Positions 47,403 to 56,880 of a DNA stretch of 64,000 nt are shown here, one piece after another (the stretch's first letter is position 1; each line of letters starts with the position of its first letter). This DNA is from Fabrea salina. Its lineage: Eukaryota > Ciliophora > Heterotrichea > Heterotrichida > Fabreidae. The stretch covers positions 124,001 to 188,000 of the forward strand of contig JALIHJ010000014.1 in assembly GCA_022984795.1 (NCBI GenBank), written 5' to 3'. The notes under the pieces were generated by a model. It saw only the letters and a program-made list of their open reading frames with translations, was not told the origin of the DNA and ran no database searches. Position numbers and translations under genes: made by a program.

Positions 47403-47888
47403 TTAAAAGTCTTCAGGGTCCATGAATGGTTTGAAGGCTTGTCTGGGGTTTTCAGAGGCCACTTGGAATCTTTCAGAGAGATGGGAGTCAGGAATACTGT
47501 CGTCAGACATTTCCTCAGAGTTCTCAGCTAAGTTAGAACTTGCTACTTCCATGTGGCACCTAACTAACTTGAAATAAGCATTGTTCAGCTTATCCAGGGC
47601 TTTGTAAAACTCGTCTTCGGCTTCTTTGAGTTTAATGTCGGGGTTTTTGAGTTCATCTATGTCTTTAGGGTTGCTCATGAAGTCTGTTTTATTAAGTTTC
47701 TGGAAGTATTTTTGGGCGTGAGACCGAACCTGGATTGCAGACCTGGTGCCGACTTCTTCTTTGATCTTTTTCCAGTCCTTGCCGTACTTCTTGATAGCTT
47801 GTATGAACTTTTGGTGTTCTTGTTCTGTCCATCTTCCTGAGTGTTTTACTTTGGTTTTGTCTTTCATTTCTTTCACTTTATCTTTCAA
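47403..47888 (-). CDS. SHAQKYF-class single-Myb transcription factor
   Basis: A 161-residue protein with one Myb/SANT repeat (about 12-65): SGRWTEQEHQKFIQAIKKYGKDWKKIKEEVGTRSAIQVRSHAQKYFQKL. The third helix carries the SHAQKYF motif typical of plant CCA1/LHY-type and protist single-Myb factors that bind DNA. An acidic Ser-rich tail follows and may activate transcription. Targets are unknown. Confidence 0.93.
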   Translation of the reverse strand: MKDKVKEMKDKTKVKHSGRWTEQEHQKFIQAIKKYGKDWKKIKEEVGTRSAIQVRSHAQKYFQKLNKTDFMSNPKDIDELKNPDIKLKEAEDEFYKALDKLNNAYFKLVRCHMEVASSNLAENSEEMSDDSIPDSHLSERFQVASENPRQAFKPFMDPEDF

Positions 47889-47936
47889 TATCCTAAATAT
47901 GGATATCCATCAATCTTTTATTAACTATTAGTTAAC

Positions 47937-48893
47937 TTAATACACAGAGTTATTCAAAGTAGCCTCAATCTGCTTTGAAATATTGTCGAGTTGGTTAGTA
48001 AGTTTAGAGTACCTCTCTTCCAAGTTTTCAGAACTAAAAGGGCTTTCTGAGTTCTCGTTTTTGATTTTGATAGCTAGCTTTTTAGGAGGGCCTCTGATTT
48101 CGTGTAGGTTTTCAACTTCCATCTTTTTCATTTTTTCGTCAACCATTTGCTTCCAATGAATTCCTCTGGAGTACATCCCTGCAGGGTTAATCGGCAGCTC
48201 AGGCTTGTTAGAAGTGTTGGGTTCAAATGTGCACTCTTCGAGTTCTCGGAGTTGATTCCTTAAATTTGTTTCTTCGTGTTGGTGAGAAATGACCTTTTTC
48301 CACTTTACTTGGCGTTTGTAAATGTCTGCGTAGTTGACTTTTCTTTCAGAACTTGCGTTTCTGATGTTGGGTTTAAATGTGCACTGGTTAAGGGCTTCTT
48401 TTTCTTGTTCTTCTTTCTGCTTAGAAGCTCTTTCTTGGGTTTCTTTTTTCCACCTAACAGCTCTTTCAAACAGAGGTTGGCGGGTGTCGTAACTGTGTGG
48501 AGTGTACGTCATGGACTTTCCAACGCTTGTCTTTTTCTTGAGTTGCTCTTGCATCCTCCTGGGCAAGTTCACTTCTCCCGAGGACACCTTTGATAAGTCA
48601 AAATTAAGCATCCTCGAAGAAGAGCACTGGGACATCCTACGGGAGTTGCATTCGGAGTTTCTGCTGTTTAAAGGCGTTGACTGGTTGCTTCTGCCTGCTG
48701 GGTTTCTTTGAACTGAAGACTGGTTTGACTTGGGGGTTAGTGAAGACCTTCGGCTTTGCAGCATTTGCTTGATGATTTGTTTTCTGTTTGCGTAGGCTTT
48801 TTCAGCTTCCTCCATAGACATTCTGCTGTAACTAAGCTTGTCACTGTTGTCTTCACTTGACAAAGGAGACATCTCGTAGTCTATTTCGTCCAT
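47937..48893 (-). CDS. Protein with CTFxPN repeats, 318 aa
   Basis: No named family is recognised. Three periodic units of the form (L/I/M)(F/Y)xRxxxWK occur near residues 135 (LFERAVRWKKE), 190 (IYKRQVKWKKV) and 230 (MYSRGIHWKQM). Between them lie two copies of CTF(K/E)PN (NQCTFKPNIRN, EECTFEPNTSN). Such CTFxPx units are common in ciliate and trypanosomatid cytoskeletal proteins, where they may contact microtubules; this is from general acquaintance with protist proteins, not a named domain. The N-terminal 120 residues are Ser/Arg-rich and disordered. Confidence 0.82.
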   Translation of the reverse strand: MDEIDYEMSPLSSEDNSDKLSYSRMSMEEAEKAYANRKQIIKQMLQSRRSSLTPKSNQSSVQRNPAGRSNQSTPLNSRNSECNSRRMSQCSSSRMLNFDLSKVSSGEVNLPRRMQEQLKKKTSVGKSMTYTPHSYDTRQPLFERAVRWKKETQERASKQKEEQEKEALNQCTFKPNIRNASSERKVNYADIYKRQVKWKKVISHQHEETNLRNQLRELEECTFEPNTSNKPELPINPAGMYSRGIHWKQMVDEKMKKMEVENLHEIRGPPKKLAIKIKNENSESPFSSENLEERYSKLTNQLDNISKQIEATLNNSVY

Positions 48894-48939
48894 TTAACGA
48901 TTTAATATTCTTAAACATTTATTCAAAAAGTAACTTAGC

Positions 48940-51609
48940 TTAAGCGCAAAGCTTCCTCAAAACATACTGAAGGATTCCTCCGTGCTTGTAGTACTCTATT
49001 TCTACGTCAGTGTCTATTCTGGAGACCACCTCGAATTCTTTTCCAGATTCAGTTCTGACTTTAAAGGTTTGTTTGGGCTTTAAGTCAGAGATCTGGATAT
49101 CGAACTGTTCAGTGCCTGTGAGGCCTAGTGACTCAGAGTTTTCTCCTTCTTTGAATTGGAGTGGCAAAACCCCCATTCCTGCCAAGTTAGCTCTGTGGAT
49201 TCTTTCGTAGCTTTCAGCAATTACAGCTCTTACTCCCATCAGCATAGTTCCTTTGGCAGCCCAGTCTCTGGAACTTCCTGAGCCATACTCCTTTCCAGCT
49301 AAAATAATTAAGTCTTTGTTGGCTTTTTGGTACTCAACTGCTGCGTCATAAACTGACATTTCTTGGCCACTAGGCACGTGCACTGCCCAAGGCCCTGCTT
49401 TAGAAGCCATTTGGTTGATGATTCTAATGTTGGCAAAGGTTCCTCGCACCATTACTTCGTGGTTACCTCTTCTGGAGCCATAAGAGTTGAAGTCAGCGTA
49501 CTTAACGTTTTTTTCTTGGAGGTACCTAGAAGCAGGTGAGTCCTTAGCAATCTTTCCTGCAGGAGAAATGTGGTCTGTAGTTATTGAGTCTCCTAGTTTC
49601 AGCAAGCAATGTGCTCCTTTTATGTCAGTTACTGGAGGTAACTCAAAACTGAAGTCTTTGAAGTAAGGAGGTCTGTGGATGTATGTAGACTCTGGCCACT
49701 CGTATATGTCTCCTTGGGATGTGGGTAGTGAGTTCCACGCTTCAGTTCCTTGGGAGATTTGGTTGTAAACTTCTTTGAACATTTCAGGCCTTACAGACAT
49801 TTCTGCAACCCTTTTTATTTGGTCTTTGGTGGGCCAAATGTCTTTGAGGAACACGTCAGTCCCGTCCACGTTCCCAATAGGCTCAGTTTCAAAGTCAATG
49901 TCAACTCTGCCAGCTATTGCGTACGCTACCACAAGAGGAGGTGAAGCCAAGTAGTTAGCTCTTGTTGAAGGGTTGATTCTTCCTTCAAAGTTTCTGTTTC
50001 CACTAAGCACAGCGCCAGTCACTAGGTCCCCTTTGTTTATGGCTTCGTTAACAGATTCATCCAAGTCCCCGCTGTTTCCAATGCAGGTCATGCACCCAAA
50101 CCCTGCTAAGTAAAACCCAAGTTCTTCTAAGTAATTCATAACTCCTGCGTACTCAAGGTACTTACTTACAGCCCTTGAGCCAGGAGACAGCGAAGTCTTA
50201 ATATAAGGCTTCACCTTCAGTCCCCTTTCCACAGCGTTTTTGGCCAAAAGACCAGCACCAAGCATAACGTCAGGGTTGGAAGTGTTGGTGCAGGATGTTA
50301 TGGATGCCAGAACTACCGACCCGTGGTCAAGAGTGTATTCTTGGTTTTCGAAACTAAACTTTTGAGGGTTTGAAAGTTCCTTAAGTCCGTAGCCCTTGAA
50401 GCCCACAGGGTTGGTCAATGAGTTTGTAAAGTCTTTTTTCACTTCTGAAATTCTTACTCGGTCGTGAGGTCTTTTAGGTCCAGAAATGCAAGGCTCAACT
50501 TTGCTTAGATCTAGTTCCAAAACGTCTGTGTAAATAGGGTCCTTTCCTCCATAGTCCCTGAACAAACCGTTGGCTTTGAGGTAGCCTTCAATGTACTCTA
50601 AGCTTTCACTTGGTCTTCCAGTCTGATGCATGTAGTGGATAGTTTGCTCGTCCATAGGGAAGTACCCCATTGTGGCTCCGTACTCAGGGGCCATGTTTCC
50701 AACAGTTGCTCTGTCAGAAACAGTAAGCTTCTTGCAGCCTTCTCCAAAGAACTCCACAAACTTGCCAACCACCCCTTTTTTCCTCAGCATTTCAGTGACT
50801 GTAAGCACCAAGTCAGTAGCTGTGGCTTCTTTAGGAAGTTCTCCTGTAAGTTTGAACCCAATTACTTCTGGCAAAAGCATAGAAACAGCTTGTCCAAGCA
50901 TAACAGCTTCTCCTTCAATTCCACCCACTCCCCAACCAACTACTCCGAGTCCGTTAATCATAGTAGTGTGTGAGTCAGTTCCTACTAAGGAGTCTGGGTA
51001 CAGCAGTCCATTGTCGTTAAATACTCCCCTGGCAAGGTACTCCAAGTTTACTTGGTGAACTATTCCCGAACTGGGAGGCACTATCAGAAGTCCTTCAAAA
51101 GCCTGTTGTCCCCACTTCAAAAACTGGAACCTTTCCTTGTTGCGTTTGAGTTCAATGTCTTCATTCGCAGATAAAGAGCTACTTGAACGACTGGCGTCTA
51201 CACTCACAGAGTGGTCAATCACTAAGTCTACAGGACAAGCAGGGTTGATAGTTTTAGGGGGCTTTCCAAGTTGGCTGCAGGCATCTCTCATAGCTGCAAG
51301 GTCAGCTACACAAGGAACTCCAGTAAAGTCTTGAAGAACTACACGTGAGGGCTTAAAAGGAATTTCCACTCCTTCCTTGGACTTTCTATGCCAGTCCAGG
51401 ATGTTTTCTACATCTGAGCCTTTCACAGCGAACTCATCGCAGTTCCTAACAGCAGATTCTAGCAGCACTCTGATGGAGTAAGGCAGTTGATCCATTCTGG
51501 AGTCTTGCAGTGCAGGAAGACTGAAGTACTCAAAGGATTTTGAAAGCTTGAGGTCCTTCAAGACGTGCTTGAAGGGGTTTTTGCTAAGAGAAGCTGCTCT
51601 GTTTAGCAT
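48940..51609 (-). CDS. ACO1: Aconitate hydratase, IRP1/AcnA type
   Basis: An 889-residue enzyme converting citrate to isocitrate with a [4Fe-4S] cluster. The ligands are C440 (SCTNTSNP), C506 and C509 (GCMTCIGN). The body ([60 protein letters not shown]) is of the cytosolic IRP1/bacterial AcnA type rather than the mitochondrial ACO2 type. The start [20 protein letters not shown] is basic and could be a mitochondrial presequence, so this may serve the TCA cycle. A 6-base inverted repeat lies 16 bases upstream of the ATG. Confidence 0.96.
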   Translation of the reverse strand: MLNRAASLSKNPFKHVLKDLKLSKSFEYFSLPALQDSRMDQLPYSIRVLLESAVRNCDEFAVKGSDVENILDWHRKSKEGVEIPFKPSRVVLQDFTGVPCVADLAAMRDACSQLGKPPKTINPACPVDLVIDHSVSVDASRSSSSLSANEDIELKRNKERFQFLKWGQQAFEGLLIVPPSSGIVHQVNLEYLARGVFNDNGLLYPDSLVGTDSHTTMINGLGVVGWGVGGIEGEAVMLGQAVSMLLPEVIGFKLTGELPKEATATDLVLTVTEMLRKKGVVGKFVEFFGEGCKKLTVSDRATVGNMAPEYGATMGYFPMDEQTIHYMHQTGRPSESLEYIEGYLKANGLFRDYGGKDPIYTDVLELDLSKVEPCISGPKRPHDRVRISEVKKDFTNSLTNPVGFKGYGLKELSNPQKFSFENQEYTLDHGSVVLASITSCTNTSNPDVMLGAGLLAKNAVERGLKVKPYIKTSLSPGSRAVSKYLEYAGVMNYLEELGFYLAGFGCMTCIGNSGDLDESVNEAINKGDLVTGAVLSGNRNFEGRINPSTRANYLASPPLVVAYAIAGRVDIDFETEPIGNVDGTDVFLKDIWPTKDQIKRVAEMSVRPEMFKEVYNQISQGTEAWNSLPTSQGDIYEWPESTYIHRPPYFKDFSFELPPVTDIKGAHCLLKLGDSITTDHISPAGKIAKDSPASRYLQEKNVKYADFNSYGSRRGNHEVMVRGTFANIRIINQMASKAGPWAVHVPSGQEMSVYDAAVEYQKANKDLIILAGKEYGSGSSRDWAAKGTMLMGVRAVIAESYERIHRANLAGMGVLPLQFKEGENSESLGLTGTEQFDIQISDLKPKQTFKVRTESGKEFEVVSRIDTDVEIEYYKHGGILQYVLRKLCA

Positions 51610-51624
51610 TTTAATGGTATAAAT

Positions 51625-51644
51625 GCCACAAATCTATATGTGGC
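51625..51644. repeat. Short inverted repeat upstream of aconitase
   Basis: GCCACA at 51625-51630 and TGTGGC at 51639-51644 form a perfect 6-base palindrome with an 8-base AT-rich loop, in the 81-base gap upstream of the aconitase ATG. It is GC-richer than typical spacers here. It could be a dimer-binding site or an RNA hairpin in the leader. Chance is not excluded. Confidence 0.35.
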
Positions 51645-51690
51645 GGAAGATTTAAGTAACTTTAAGTAATTACAACTCACTAAAGTCAAT

Positions 51691-52344
51691 TTACTTGAAG
51701 TACTTATGCTGGTCCATCTCTTTGAATGGACTTTCTTCAAGTTCTTCGGAAGCCTCCTTAGTTTGATCAGCCAGTAAGTTTATGTTGGGTTCTACTTCGT
51801 TGATGACCTTTTGCTTCCACTCAGGGAACTCTTCTAGCTCCTCAAGCAACTTTTTGTACCTGTTGACAATTGATTCTTCGAACAGAGGGTAGCCCATTTT
51901 AATGCTTTGTTCAGTGCTGTGCACTGCTCTTCTAATCCCGATGACTTGTTTAATCTCTTTGACAAAGTGCTTGAGTTCAGTCATTAAGTTGTTGAGTTTT
52001 TCCCACTCCTGCAACTTTTCGACTGCCCTGTTGTAGTCTTCTTGCTCGAACTTTGAAAGCTTGGAGGTGTCGAACTTCCACCTCTTTATGATGTGATTTA
52101 GAAAAAGGGCTTCTTCGTAAAACAGTGCGTGTGGGTGGGCCATTTCATCTCCTCGTGCTTTCTCCATGTAAAAGGTTTCTCCTCGGTTTATGCGGGGCAA
52201 GACAGTAGATTTTGAGTACCTTTCCAGAGCTTCGTCTATTGAGTTCAGTGCACCTATGACTCTGGTTTTTTGGAAGTTGAATTTCCAGTTCTTGAAATAA
52301 GCTACTTGCTCTGATAAGAGTTTCTTCCAACTTGCAAGGGCCAT
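51691..52344 (-). CDS. Orphan helical protein, 217 aa
   Basis: No family is recognised. It is mostly helical and strongly charged, with no membrane span. The N-terminus MALASWKKLLSEQVAYFKNWKFNFQKTRVI could be a mitochondrial presequence or amphipathic helix, and Trp is frequent (WKKLL, WKFNF, RWKFD, EWEKL, EWKQK). The size and composition would suit a divergent subunit of a mitochondrial complex, but nothing proves it. Its ATG lies 24 bases from the divergent phosphoesterase. Confidence 0.72.
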   Translation of the reverse strand: MALASWKKLLSEQVAYFKNWKFNFQKTRVIGALNSIDEALERYSKSTVLPRINRGETFYMEKARGDEMAHPHALFYEEALFLNHIIKRWKFDTSKLSKFEQEDYNRAVEKLQEWEKLNNLMTELKHFVKEIKQVIGIRRAVHSTEQSIKMGYPLFEESIVNRYKKLLEELEEFPEWKQKVINEVEPNINLLADQTKEASEELEESPFKEMDQHKYFK

Positions 52345-52368
52345 TTATATCTTCAAGTCCATAAGTAA

Positions 52369-53106
52369 ATGGAGTGTGCAACTTTAGTCCACGATGGAAG
52401 GGTAACTAAGAGCCCAAACCACGTTAGGTTTGTTTGCATCTCAGATACTCATTCTCAAACGGAGTCTTTAGATGTTCCAGACGGCGATGTATTGATTCAC
52501 TCTGGAGACTTTTGCAAGTCCGGGGACTCTTACGAAGTAGCCCAGTTCAACCGCTTTTTAAGGAACTTGCCCCACCCCTACAAAGTAGTTGTTGCAGGTA
52601 ATCACGACTACCCATTTGATGTAAAAAACTACTCAAAGATACTGAGCTTTAAAAGAAAAGTAGTTTCTAGCGACCCCTTTCAAGTTAAAGCTCAGTTACG
52701 GAACTGTATTTATTTAGAAGACTCAGGAGTTAAAATCCACGGCTATAAAATATGGGGGTCTCCCTGGACTATCCAGCATTACCTAGGAGCATTTACAATA
52801 AAAAGTCCTGACTTACTTGCTGAGAAATGGGCTGGCTTGCCAGATGGTATAGATATTTTAATAACACACAGCCCACCTTTGGGACACTGCGACCTAACAG
52901 GGGGAAGAGTTCACGTAGGTTCTGAAAGCCTCAAAGAAAGAGTCGTGCAAATCAACCCCGTTTTGCACGCATTCGGACACATACATGAAGGGCATGGTTA
53001 CGAAAGGTCTGGAAGTACCCTTTTTGTAAACAGTGCTATATGCAACAATAAGTACAAGCCTGTGTTTAAACCTATTGTAGTGGACCTGCCTAGAAAAGCT
53101 GAGTAA
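52369..53106 (+). CDS. Calcineurin-like metallophosphoesterase, MPPED family
   Basis: A 245-residue phosphoesterase with the five metal-binding blocks of the fold: SDTH (D26, H28), GD (D47 in HSGD), GNHD (N78, H79), H in DILITHSPPLGHCD and GHxH in AFGHIHEGHG. The short compact form and the segment VRFVCISDTHSQ match MPPED1/2, which hydrolyse cyclic nucleotides or phosphodiesters in vitro. The physiological substrate is unknown. The start at 52369 follows AGTAAATG; the fold begins at about residue 18. Confidence 0.93.
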   Translation: MECATLVHDGRVTKSPNHVRFVCISDTHSQTESLDVPDGDVLIHSGDFCKSGDSYEVAQFNRFLRNLPHPYKVVVAGNHDYPFDVKNYSKILSFKRKVVSSDPFQVKAQLRNCIYLEDSGVKIHGYKIWGSPWTIQHYLGAFTIKSPDLLAEKWAGLPDGIDILITHSPPLGHCDLTGGRVHVGSESLKERVVQINPVLHAFGHIHEGHGYERSGSTLFVNSAICNNKYKPVFKPIVVDLPRKAE

Positions 53107-53120
53107 CTTTGTAATAAATT

Positions 53121-54005
53121 ATGAATTCAGAAAACAGCTCTGAAGGACTTTTACAAAAAAGCCTTTCACAACTCACTAGTCAAAAAAAGAAGTTACATAA
53201 TTCATTTGCGTGCCCTTTGGATGACCCCAAAATAGGAGTAATCACTGAAAGTGACCATCGGAATGGACTGTGTCTTTGTCCTTTGTGTAACTGCGGAAAG
53301 CACACTTGCCCCAACCAAGCAGGTATTGAGCCCTACCCTAAGTCCACTTTTACTACCCAGTACCAGTCAAACTTTAAAGGGAACCAGTGCACTCCTCCAC
53401 TTAAACTAGTCCCTCAAAACAGACACGCTCCTTCGCATTTTTTGGACCTCCAAACCACCAACTCGTCTACTTACAAGCCTTCAACTGTAAAGCCCAGCAC
53501 AAGTGTTCCTTCTATTAGGCCTGGAAAACCGCCTTCTGCTTCCTTTAACGGCCGCACTTCTTATGGAAGCAATTTCCCCAACTGGGGCTCGAATGGGTGC
53601 TACATTGTAAAGCATAAGTACTCTAAGCACACCAATAGCCTTATGCCTATGGAAACCAGAACTTCCTACTCAGAAAACTTCCAAAAAATGAGCCAAGAAG
53701 ACCTGCATGCACCCAAAGTCTTTAGTGACCAGCTGAAAAGATTCAGAGCAACTGTTGGACTGAAGACTCCAAATGTTCCTTTATCAGGAGACACCACTGT
53801 GAAAAAGGAATTCAGGGACTACACCAAACAGAACCTAACCAAAAGAGCCAGCATACCTAGTGGCAGTATTTTGCAAGCCCAAGTCACTAGGCACCACTAC
53901 AAATCTACTTATGGAAAAGACTTCGTGCCTTCTGGAATGGAACTTAACCACAGGTCTCTAAGAAAAACTCTTAACAGAATAGGGGTCTCCGGGCACGTTA
54001 AGTAA
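53121..54005 (+). CDS. SAXO (stabiliser of axonemal microtubules) protein
   Basis: A 294-residue microtubule-inner or axonemal protein. The N-terminal Cys motif CLCPLCNCGKHTCP (about 51-64) is the SAXO/FAM154 signature. Mn-type repeats of T(S/T)YxSxF form follow (TTQYQSNFKGNQ, TSYGSNFPNWG, TSYSENFQKM, HHYKSTYGKDFV). SAXO proteins bind and stabilise doublet microtubules, so it fits the ciliary theme here. The N-terminal extension of 50 residues before the Cys motif is longer than in animals. Confidence 0.88.
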   Translation: MNSENSSEGLLQKSLSQLTSQKKKLHNSFACPLDDPKIGVITESDHRNGLCLCPLCNCGKHTCPNQAGIEPYPKSTFTTQYQSNFKGNQCTPPLKLVPQNRHAPSHFLDLQTTNSSTYKPSTVKPSTSVPSIRPGKPPSASFNGRTSYGSNFPNWGSNGCYIVKHKYSKHTNSLMPMETRTSYSENFQKMSQEDLHAPKVFSDQLKRFRATVGLKTPNVPLSGDTTVKKEFRDYTKQNLTKRASIPSGSILQAQVTRHHYKSTYGKDFVPSGMELNHRSLRKTLNRIGVSGHVK

Positions 54006-54019
54006 TACATACTGCTTAG

Positions 54020-55279
54020 TTAAAAGGTGTACTTGTGAATCAAAGAAGGCTTTACTATACCTTCAGTTTCCCAGGTGGACTTTTCTATGACCATGTAGTC
54101 ACAGTAAGTGCTAAAACTAGAAAGCATACTGCCTCCTATCCAAGCTGCGTGCCTTCTGAAGCTGTCTGAGTGAACTGTTATTTCTCCAGAGTAGTCTCTC
54201 ATCTTGGATTTAAGTTCTAGCTCAAGTCTCTCTTGGAGTCCTGGAATCATGCTAGTTCCTCCACTGAGCACTATGTTGCTTGCCATGTCTTCTCTTAAGT
54301 CGTCGTCGCACTTAAGAAGAGACTCCTTTACTAGATCTGAAATAGAGGGCTCTTCCGACCCTACTATTTTAGGGTCAAACAAAGCCTCTGCTGCTTTTAA
54401 CCTAGTTTCTTTGTCTACCGAAATTATTTTTCCACCGGGCAACTCATAAAGGGTTTGGTTTTCTTTTATTAAGTCAGGTCCTTCAAGTACTTGGTTCATG
54501 TTGCTTGGAACCACAAGCATGTTTTCTTTGATTTTCCGGGCAACTTCTAACTGGTTAGGACTTATTTCGCTTTCAAGCCTAGTTTGAATGAACTTAGTTA
54601 AGTCTGAGCCTGCTAAGTCTAGTTTTTTTAAAGCGTGAGTTAAAGCAAAGCCTTCAAAAACAGGCACAACTGAAGTAATTCCGTCTCCAGAGTCCACTAC
54701 AATCCCACGTGTTCTTCCAGTTGAAAAAAGCGAAAGCACCTCTGCAGGCATGATTCCTAAACTCCTAACTCCAATTCGGTCAAAAAAGATTTGGGCTATC
54801 CTCAACTTGTTGTCCCGCGTGTTAAAAATAGAGTCAGTCACCAAAACGTTTGCGTTCGAAGGATCAGTCTGTAGGTCTTCAGTTATTATATGTTCCCAAA
54901 TGTACCTCATGCTTTCCCAAGAAGCTTCTGTGTCTTGGATGGTTCCTCTTTGGATAGGGAACTCTAAGTCCTCAGGAGGGTCGTTTAGGTCTAGTTCGTT
55001 ACTTAGCCTAGTGATGGTAGGGCGCCCAGGTTCTGAGGGCGGAGTTTTATGAACTAAAGAAGGCAGAACTACTCTGGGCGCGTCTTCCCCAGAAAACCCT
55101 GCTTTGACGTAGCCTGAGCCATTGTCTATGACTATAAAGTCATAGTGCCTTTCTTTCTTCCTATCAACTTTCTTGTCAACTTCTGCCTCCATTTTAAGTT
55201 TGCTAATGGAAACTCTTGTTCGGGCGTATAACTTATGGCCAGGAAAAGGTGACTTTTTTTGTAAAGGCAAGTTCATCAA
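54020..55279 (-). CDS. Divergent actin-related protein
   Basis: A 419-residue actin-fold ATPase. Phosphate loop 1 is IDNGSGYVKAGFSGEDAPR (actin DNGSGMCKAGFAGDDAPR). Other blocks include FPIQRGTIQDTEASWESMRYIWEHI, GIMPAEVLSLFSTGRTRGIVVDSGDG and the adenine-site SGGTSMIPGLQERLELEL. It differs strongly from conventional actin in subdomain 4 and the C-terminus (VKPSLIHKYTF for ...IVHRKCF), and it has a 37-residue N-terminal extension of basic residues. It does not match one ARP class by eye. Ciliates carry many such divergent actins, but filament-forming ability is unclear. Confidence 0.9.
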   Translation of the reverse strand: MMNLPLQKKSPFPGHKLYARTRVSISKLKMEAEVDKKVDRKKERHYDFIVIDNGSGYVKAGFSGEDAPRVVLPSLVHKTPPSEPGRPTITRLSNELDLNDPPEDLEFPIQRGTIQDTEASWESMRYIWEHIITEDLQTDPSNANVLVTDSIFNTRDNKLRIAQIFFDRIGVRSLGIMPAEVLSLFSTGRTRGIVVDSGDGITSVVPVFEGFALTHALKKLDLAGSDLTKFIQTRLESEISPNQLEVARKIKENMLVVPSNMNQVLEGPDLIKENQTLYELPGGKIISVDKETRLKAAEALFDPKIVGSEEPSISDLVKESLLKCDDDLREDMASNIVLSGGTSMIPGLQERLELELKSKMRDYSGEITVHSDSFRRHAAWIGGSMLSSFSTYCDYMVIEKSTWETEGIVKPSLIHKYTF

Positions 55280-55331
55280 GGGGTAATACTTACGCAGACC
55301 TGATTATGTCCGAGCAATCGTTACTTTTTTT

Positions 55332-56285
55332 ATGATATTCCTTCCTTCAATAGTATTTTCTTTCACCACGGCAATTGAATTCGGAGCTTTGGTTTGCTTG
55401 ATCGACAGTATGCTTACAGTGGCTTCTTTGGGTTTGCTTTGTGTGTGTTCCACACTAGACCCAGGATTCATACCTAGGCAAGACGCTGCTTTTGCAAAGG
55501 GGCCTTTGGGCTCTTCTACGCTTCTTACTCTTATGAATAAGTTACAAAAATCCTCTGCTTTGGACAAAACTTTCTTTTGCCAGCCTTTCAATGGCAAACT
55601 GCTTAGGCTTAAGTACTGCAAGACTTGTCTTATACTTAGACCTCCCAGAGCTTCCCACTGTTCCGACTGCAATGTTTGTGTCTCAAAATTCGACCACCAC
55701 TGTCCCTGGGTAGGCAACTGCATTGGGAGAAGGAACTACAAATTCTTTTTGGGGTTTTTGTACACCACTACTTTCAAGGTGTTCTTCTGTCTAGGTTTAG
55801 CTATAAAGCATATTGTGGATGTAAGTAACGAAGTTTCGGGGGAAGACTCTGCCTTTTGGACAGCACTGCAAAAAACAGGTGGAACAATCTTTTTTTTGAT
55901 CTACAGTATTTTGATAGTGTGGTTTGTAATAGGTCTCACTTTTTTCCACACTTATCTTGCACTCAAAAATACCACCACAAATGAGTTTATTAAAAAAACC
56001 TGGAAAAGTCCTAGTTTTAACCCTTATTCTTACAACTTTTTAGTGAACCTTTTTAAAGTTTTCTGCGAAAAACAACTTCCAAAAAGCTTCTTACCAACTG
56101 CTAAAATACCACTAGGTGTAAACCACCTTTATAAGTCTCCAGCAGAAGAAGCTGTTTATGAATCAACTACTCCTAGACTCAGAATAATCAAGTCCAAGAA
56201 AATCTACACCGAAGAACTCAACATCCATGGAAACTTAACAGACTTTGGAAACGAAAGTCCAGAAATCTTTTTAAATAGAACTTAA
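55332..56285 (+). CDS. DHHC palmitoyltransferase
   Basis: A 317-residue membrane S-acyltransferase. Two spans (about 2-45) precede the Cys-rich DHHC domain (about 90-140): [45 protein letters not shown], with the catalytic DHHC near 121-124. Two further spans follow (about 143-220), then a cytosolic tail with NPYSYNF, like the PaCCT motif. An upstream ATG at 55306 is in a different frame; one extra T in the T run before 55332 would extend the N-terminus by 9 residues, so the start is slightly uncertain. The stop codon directly abuts the next gene's ATG. Confidence 0.94.
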   Translation: MIFLPSIVFSFTTAIEFGALVCLIDSMLTVASLGLLCVCSTLDPGFIPRQDAAFAKGPLGSSTLLTLMNKLQKSSALDKTFFCQPFNGKLLRLKYCKTCLILRPPRASHCSDCNVCVSKFDHHCPWVGNCIGRRNYKFFLGFLYTTTFKVFFCLGLAIKHIVDVSNEVSGEDSAFWTALQKTGGTIFFLIYSILIVWFVIGLTFFHTYLALKNTTTNEFIKKTWKSPSFNPYSYNFLVNLFKVFCEKQLPKSFLPTAKIPLGVNHLYKSPAEEAVYESTTPRLRIIKSKKIYTEELNIHGNLTDFGNESPEIFLNRT

Positions 56286-56876
56286 ATGTTTAAGTTGACT
56301 CGTTCTTTTAGTTGGAAACCCAAAATTCTAGGAGTTGAAAGGGTTTACGAAGGAAACTGGCTGAACTTTGAAAAAGTTCGCTACTTAACTCAAGAAGGCA
56401 AAGAAAGTGAGTGGGAGTTTTGTTCCAGACCTTTCAAGTACCTGGACTTCGACAACGTAAAGGTCTTGGCCACTACTAAAGAACCAACTAAGTTACTTGT
56501 AATTGCAATTTACAGGTGGCACTTGGAAAACTACATACTTGAGTTCCCAGCAGGCCTAATTGAACAAAACCAAACTGCTCAAACTAACACAGTCAAAGAG
56601 CTCCAAGAAGAAACTGGATACCAAGTCAAGCCCGAAAACGTGCAACTGGGAGAAATCTCATGCAACGACCCCTGGAAAAGCAACGAAAAGAACCAACTAA
56701 CTTTAGTTGAAATCAACTACAAAACCCAACAGTGCCTAGAACCTGACGAAGAAATCCAGGTGTTCTTGCTGCCTACTGAAGACCTTTTAAGCCAACTAAC
56801 TAAGTTAGCAGACTCCAACAACTGGGGAATTGACTCCAGACTCTACTACTTTGCTAAAGGGCTCTCTCTTAGTTAA
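56286..56876 (+). CDS. Nudix hydrolase-like protein (ADP-sugar pyrophosphatase type)
   Basis: A 196-residue Nudix-fold protein resembling NUDT5-type ADP-ribose pyrophosphatases (AIYRWHLENYILEFPAGLIEQ). The Nudix box reads G-x5-Q-x7-KELQEETGY: the first conserved Glu is Gln and the Arg is Lys, while the metal-binding REUxEE core is largely kept. Activity is therefore likely but not assured. The ATG immediately follows the TAA of the DHHC gene, so any leader must lie within that coding region. Confidence 0.88.
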   Translation: MFKLTRSFSWKPKILGVERVYEGNWLNFEKVRYLTQEGKESEWEFCSRPFKYLDFDNVKVLATTKEPTKLLVIAIYRWHLENYILEFPAGLIEQNQTAQTNTVKELQEETGYQVKPENVQLGEISCNDPWKSNEKNQLTLVEINYKTQQCLEPDEEIQVFLLPTEDLLSQLTKLADSNNWGIDSRLYYFAKGLSLS

Positions 56877-56880
56877 GAGA

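Noticed and set aside
55306-55331. An upstream start for the DHHC gene at 55306
   Set aside because: That ATG is in another frame and reaches TGA after 9 codons. It would need an extra T in the T run, which the sequence does not show.
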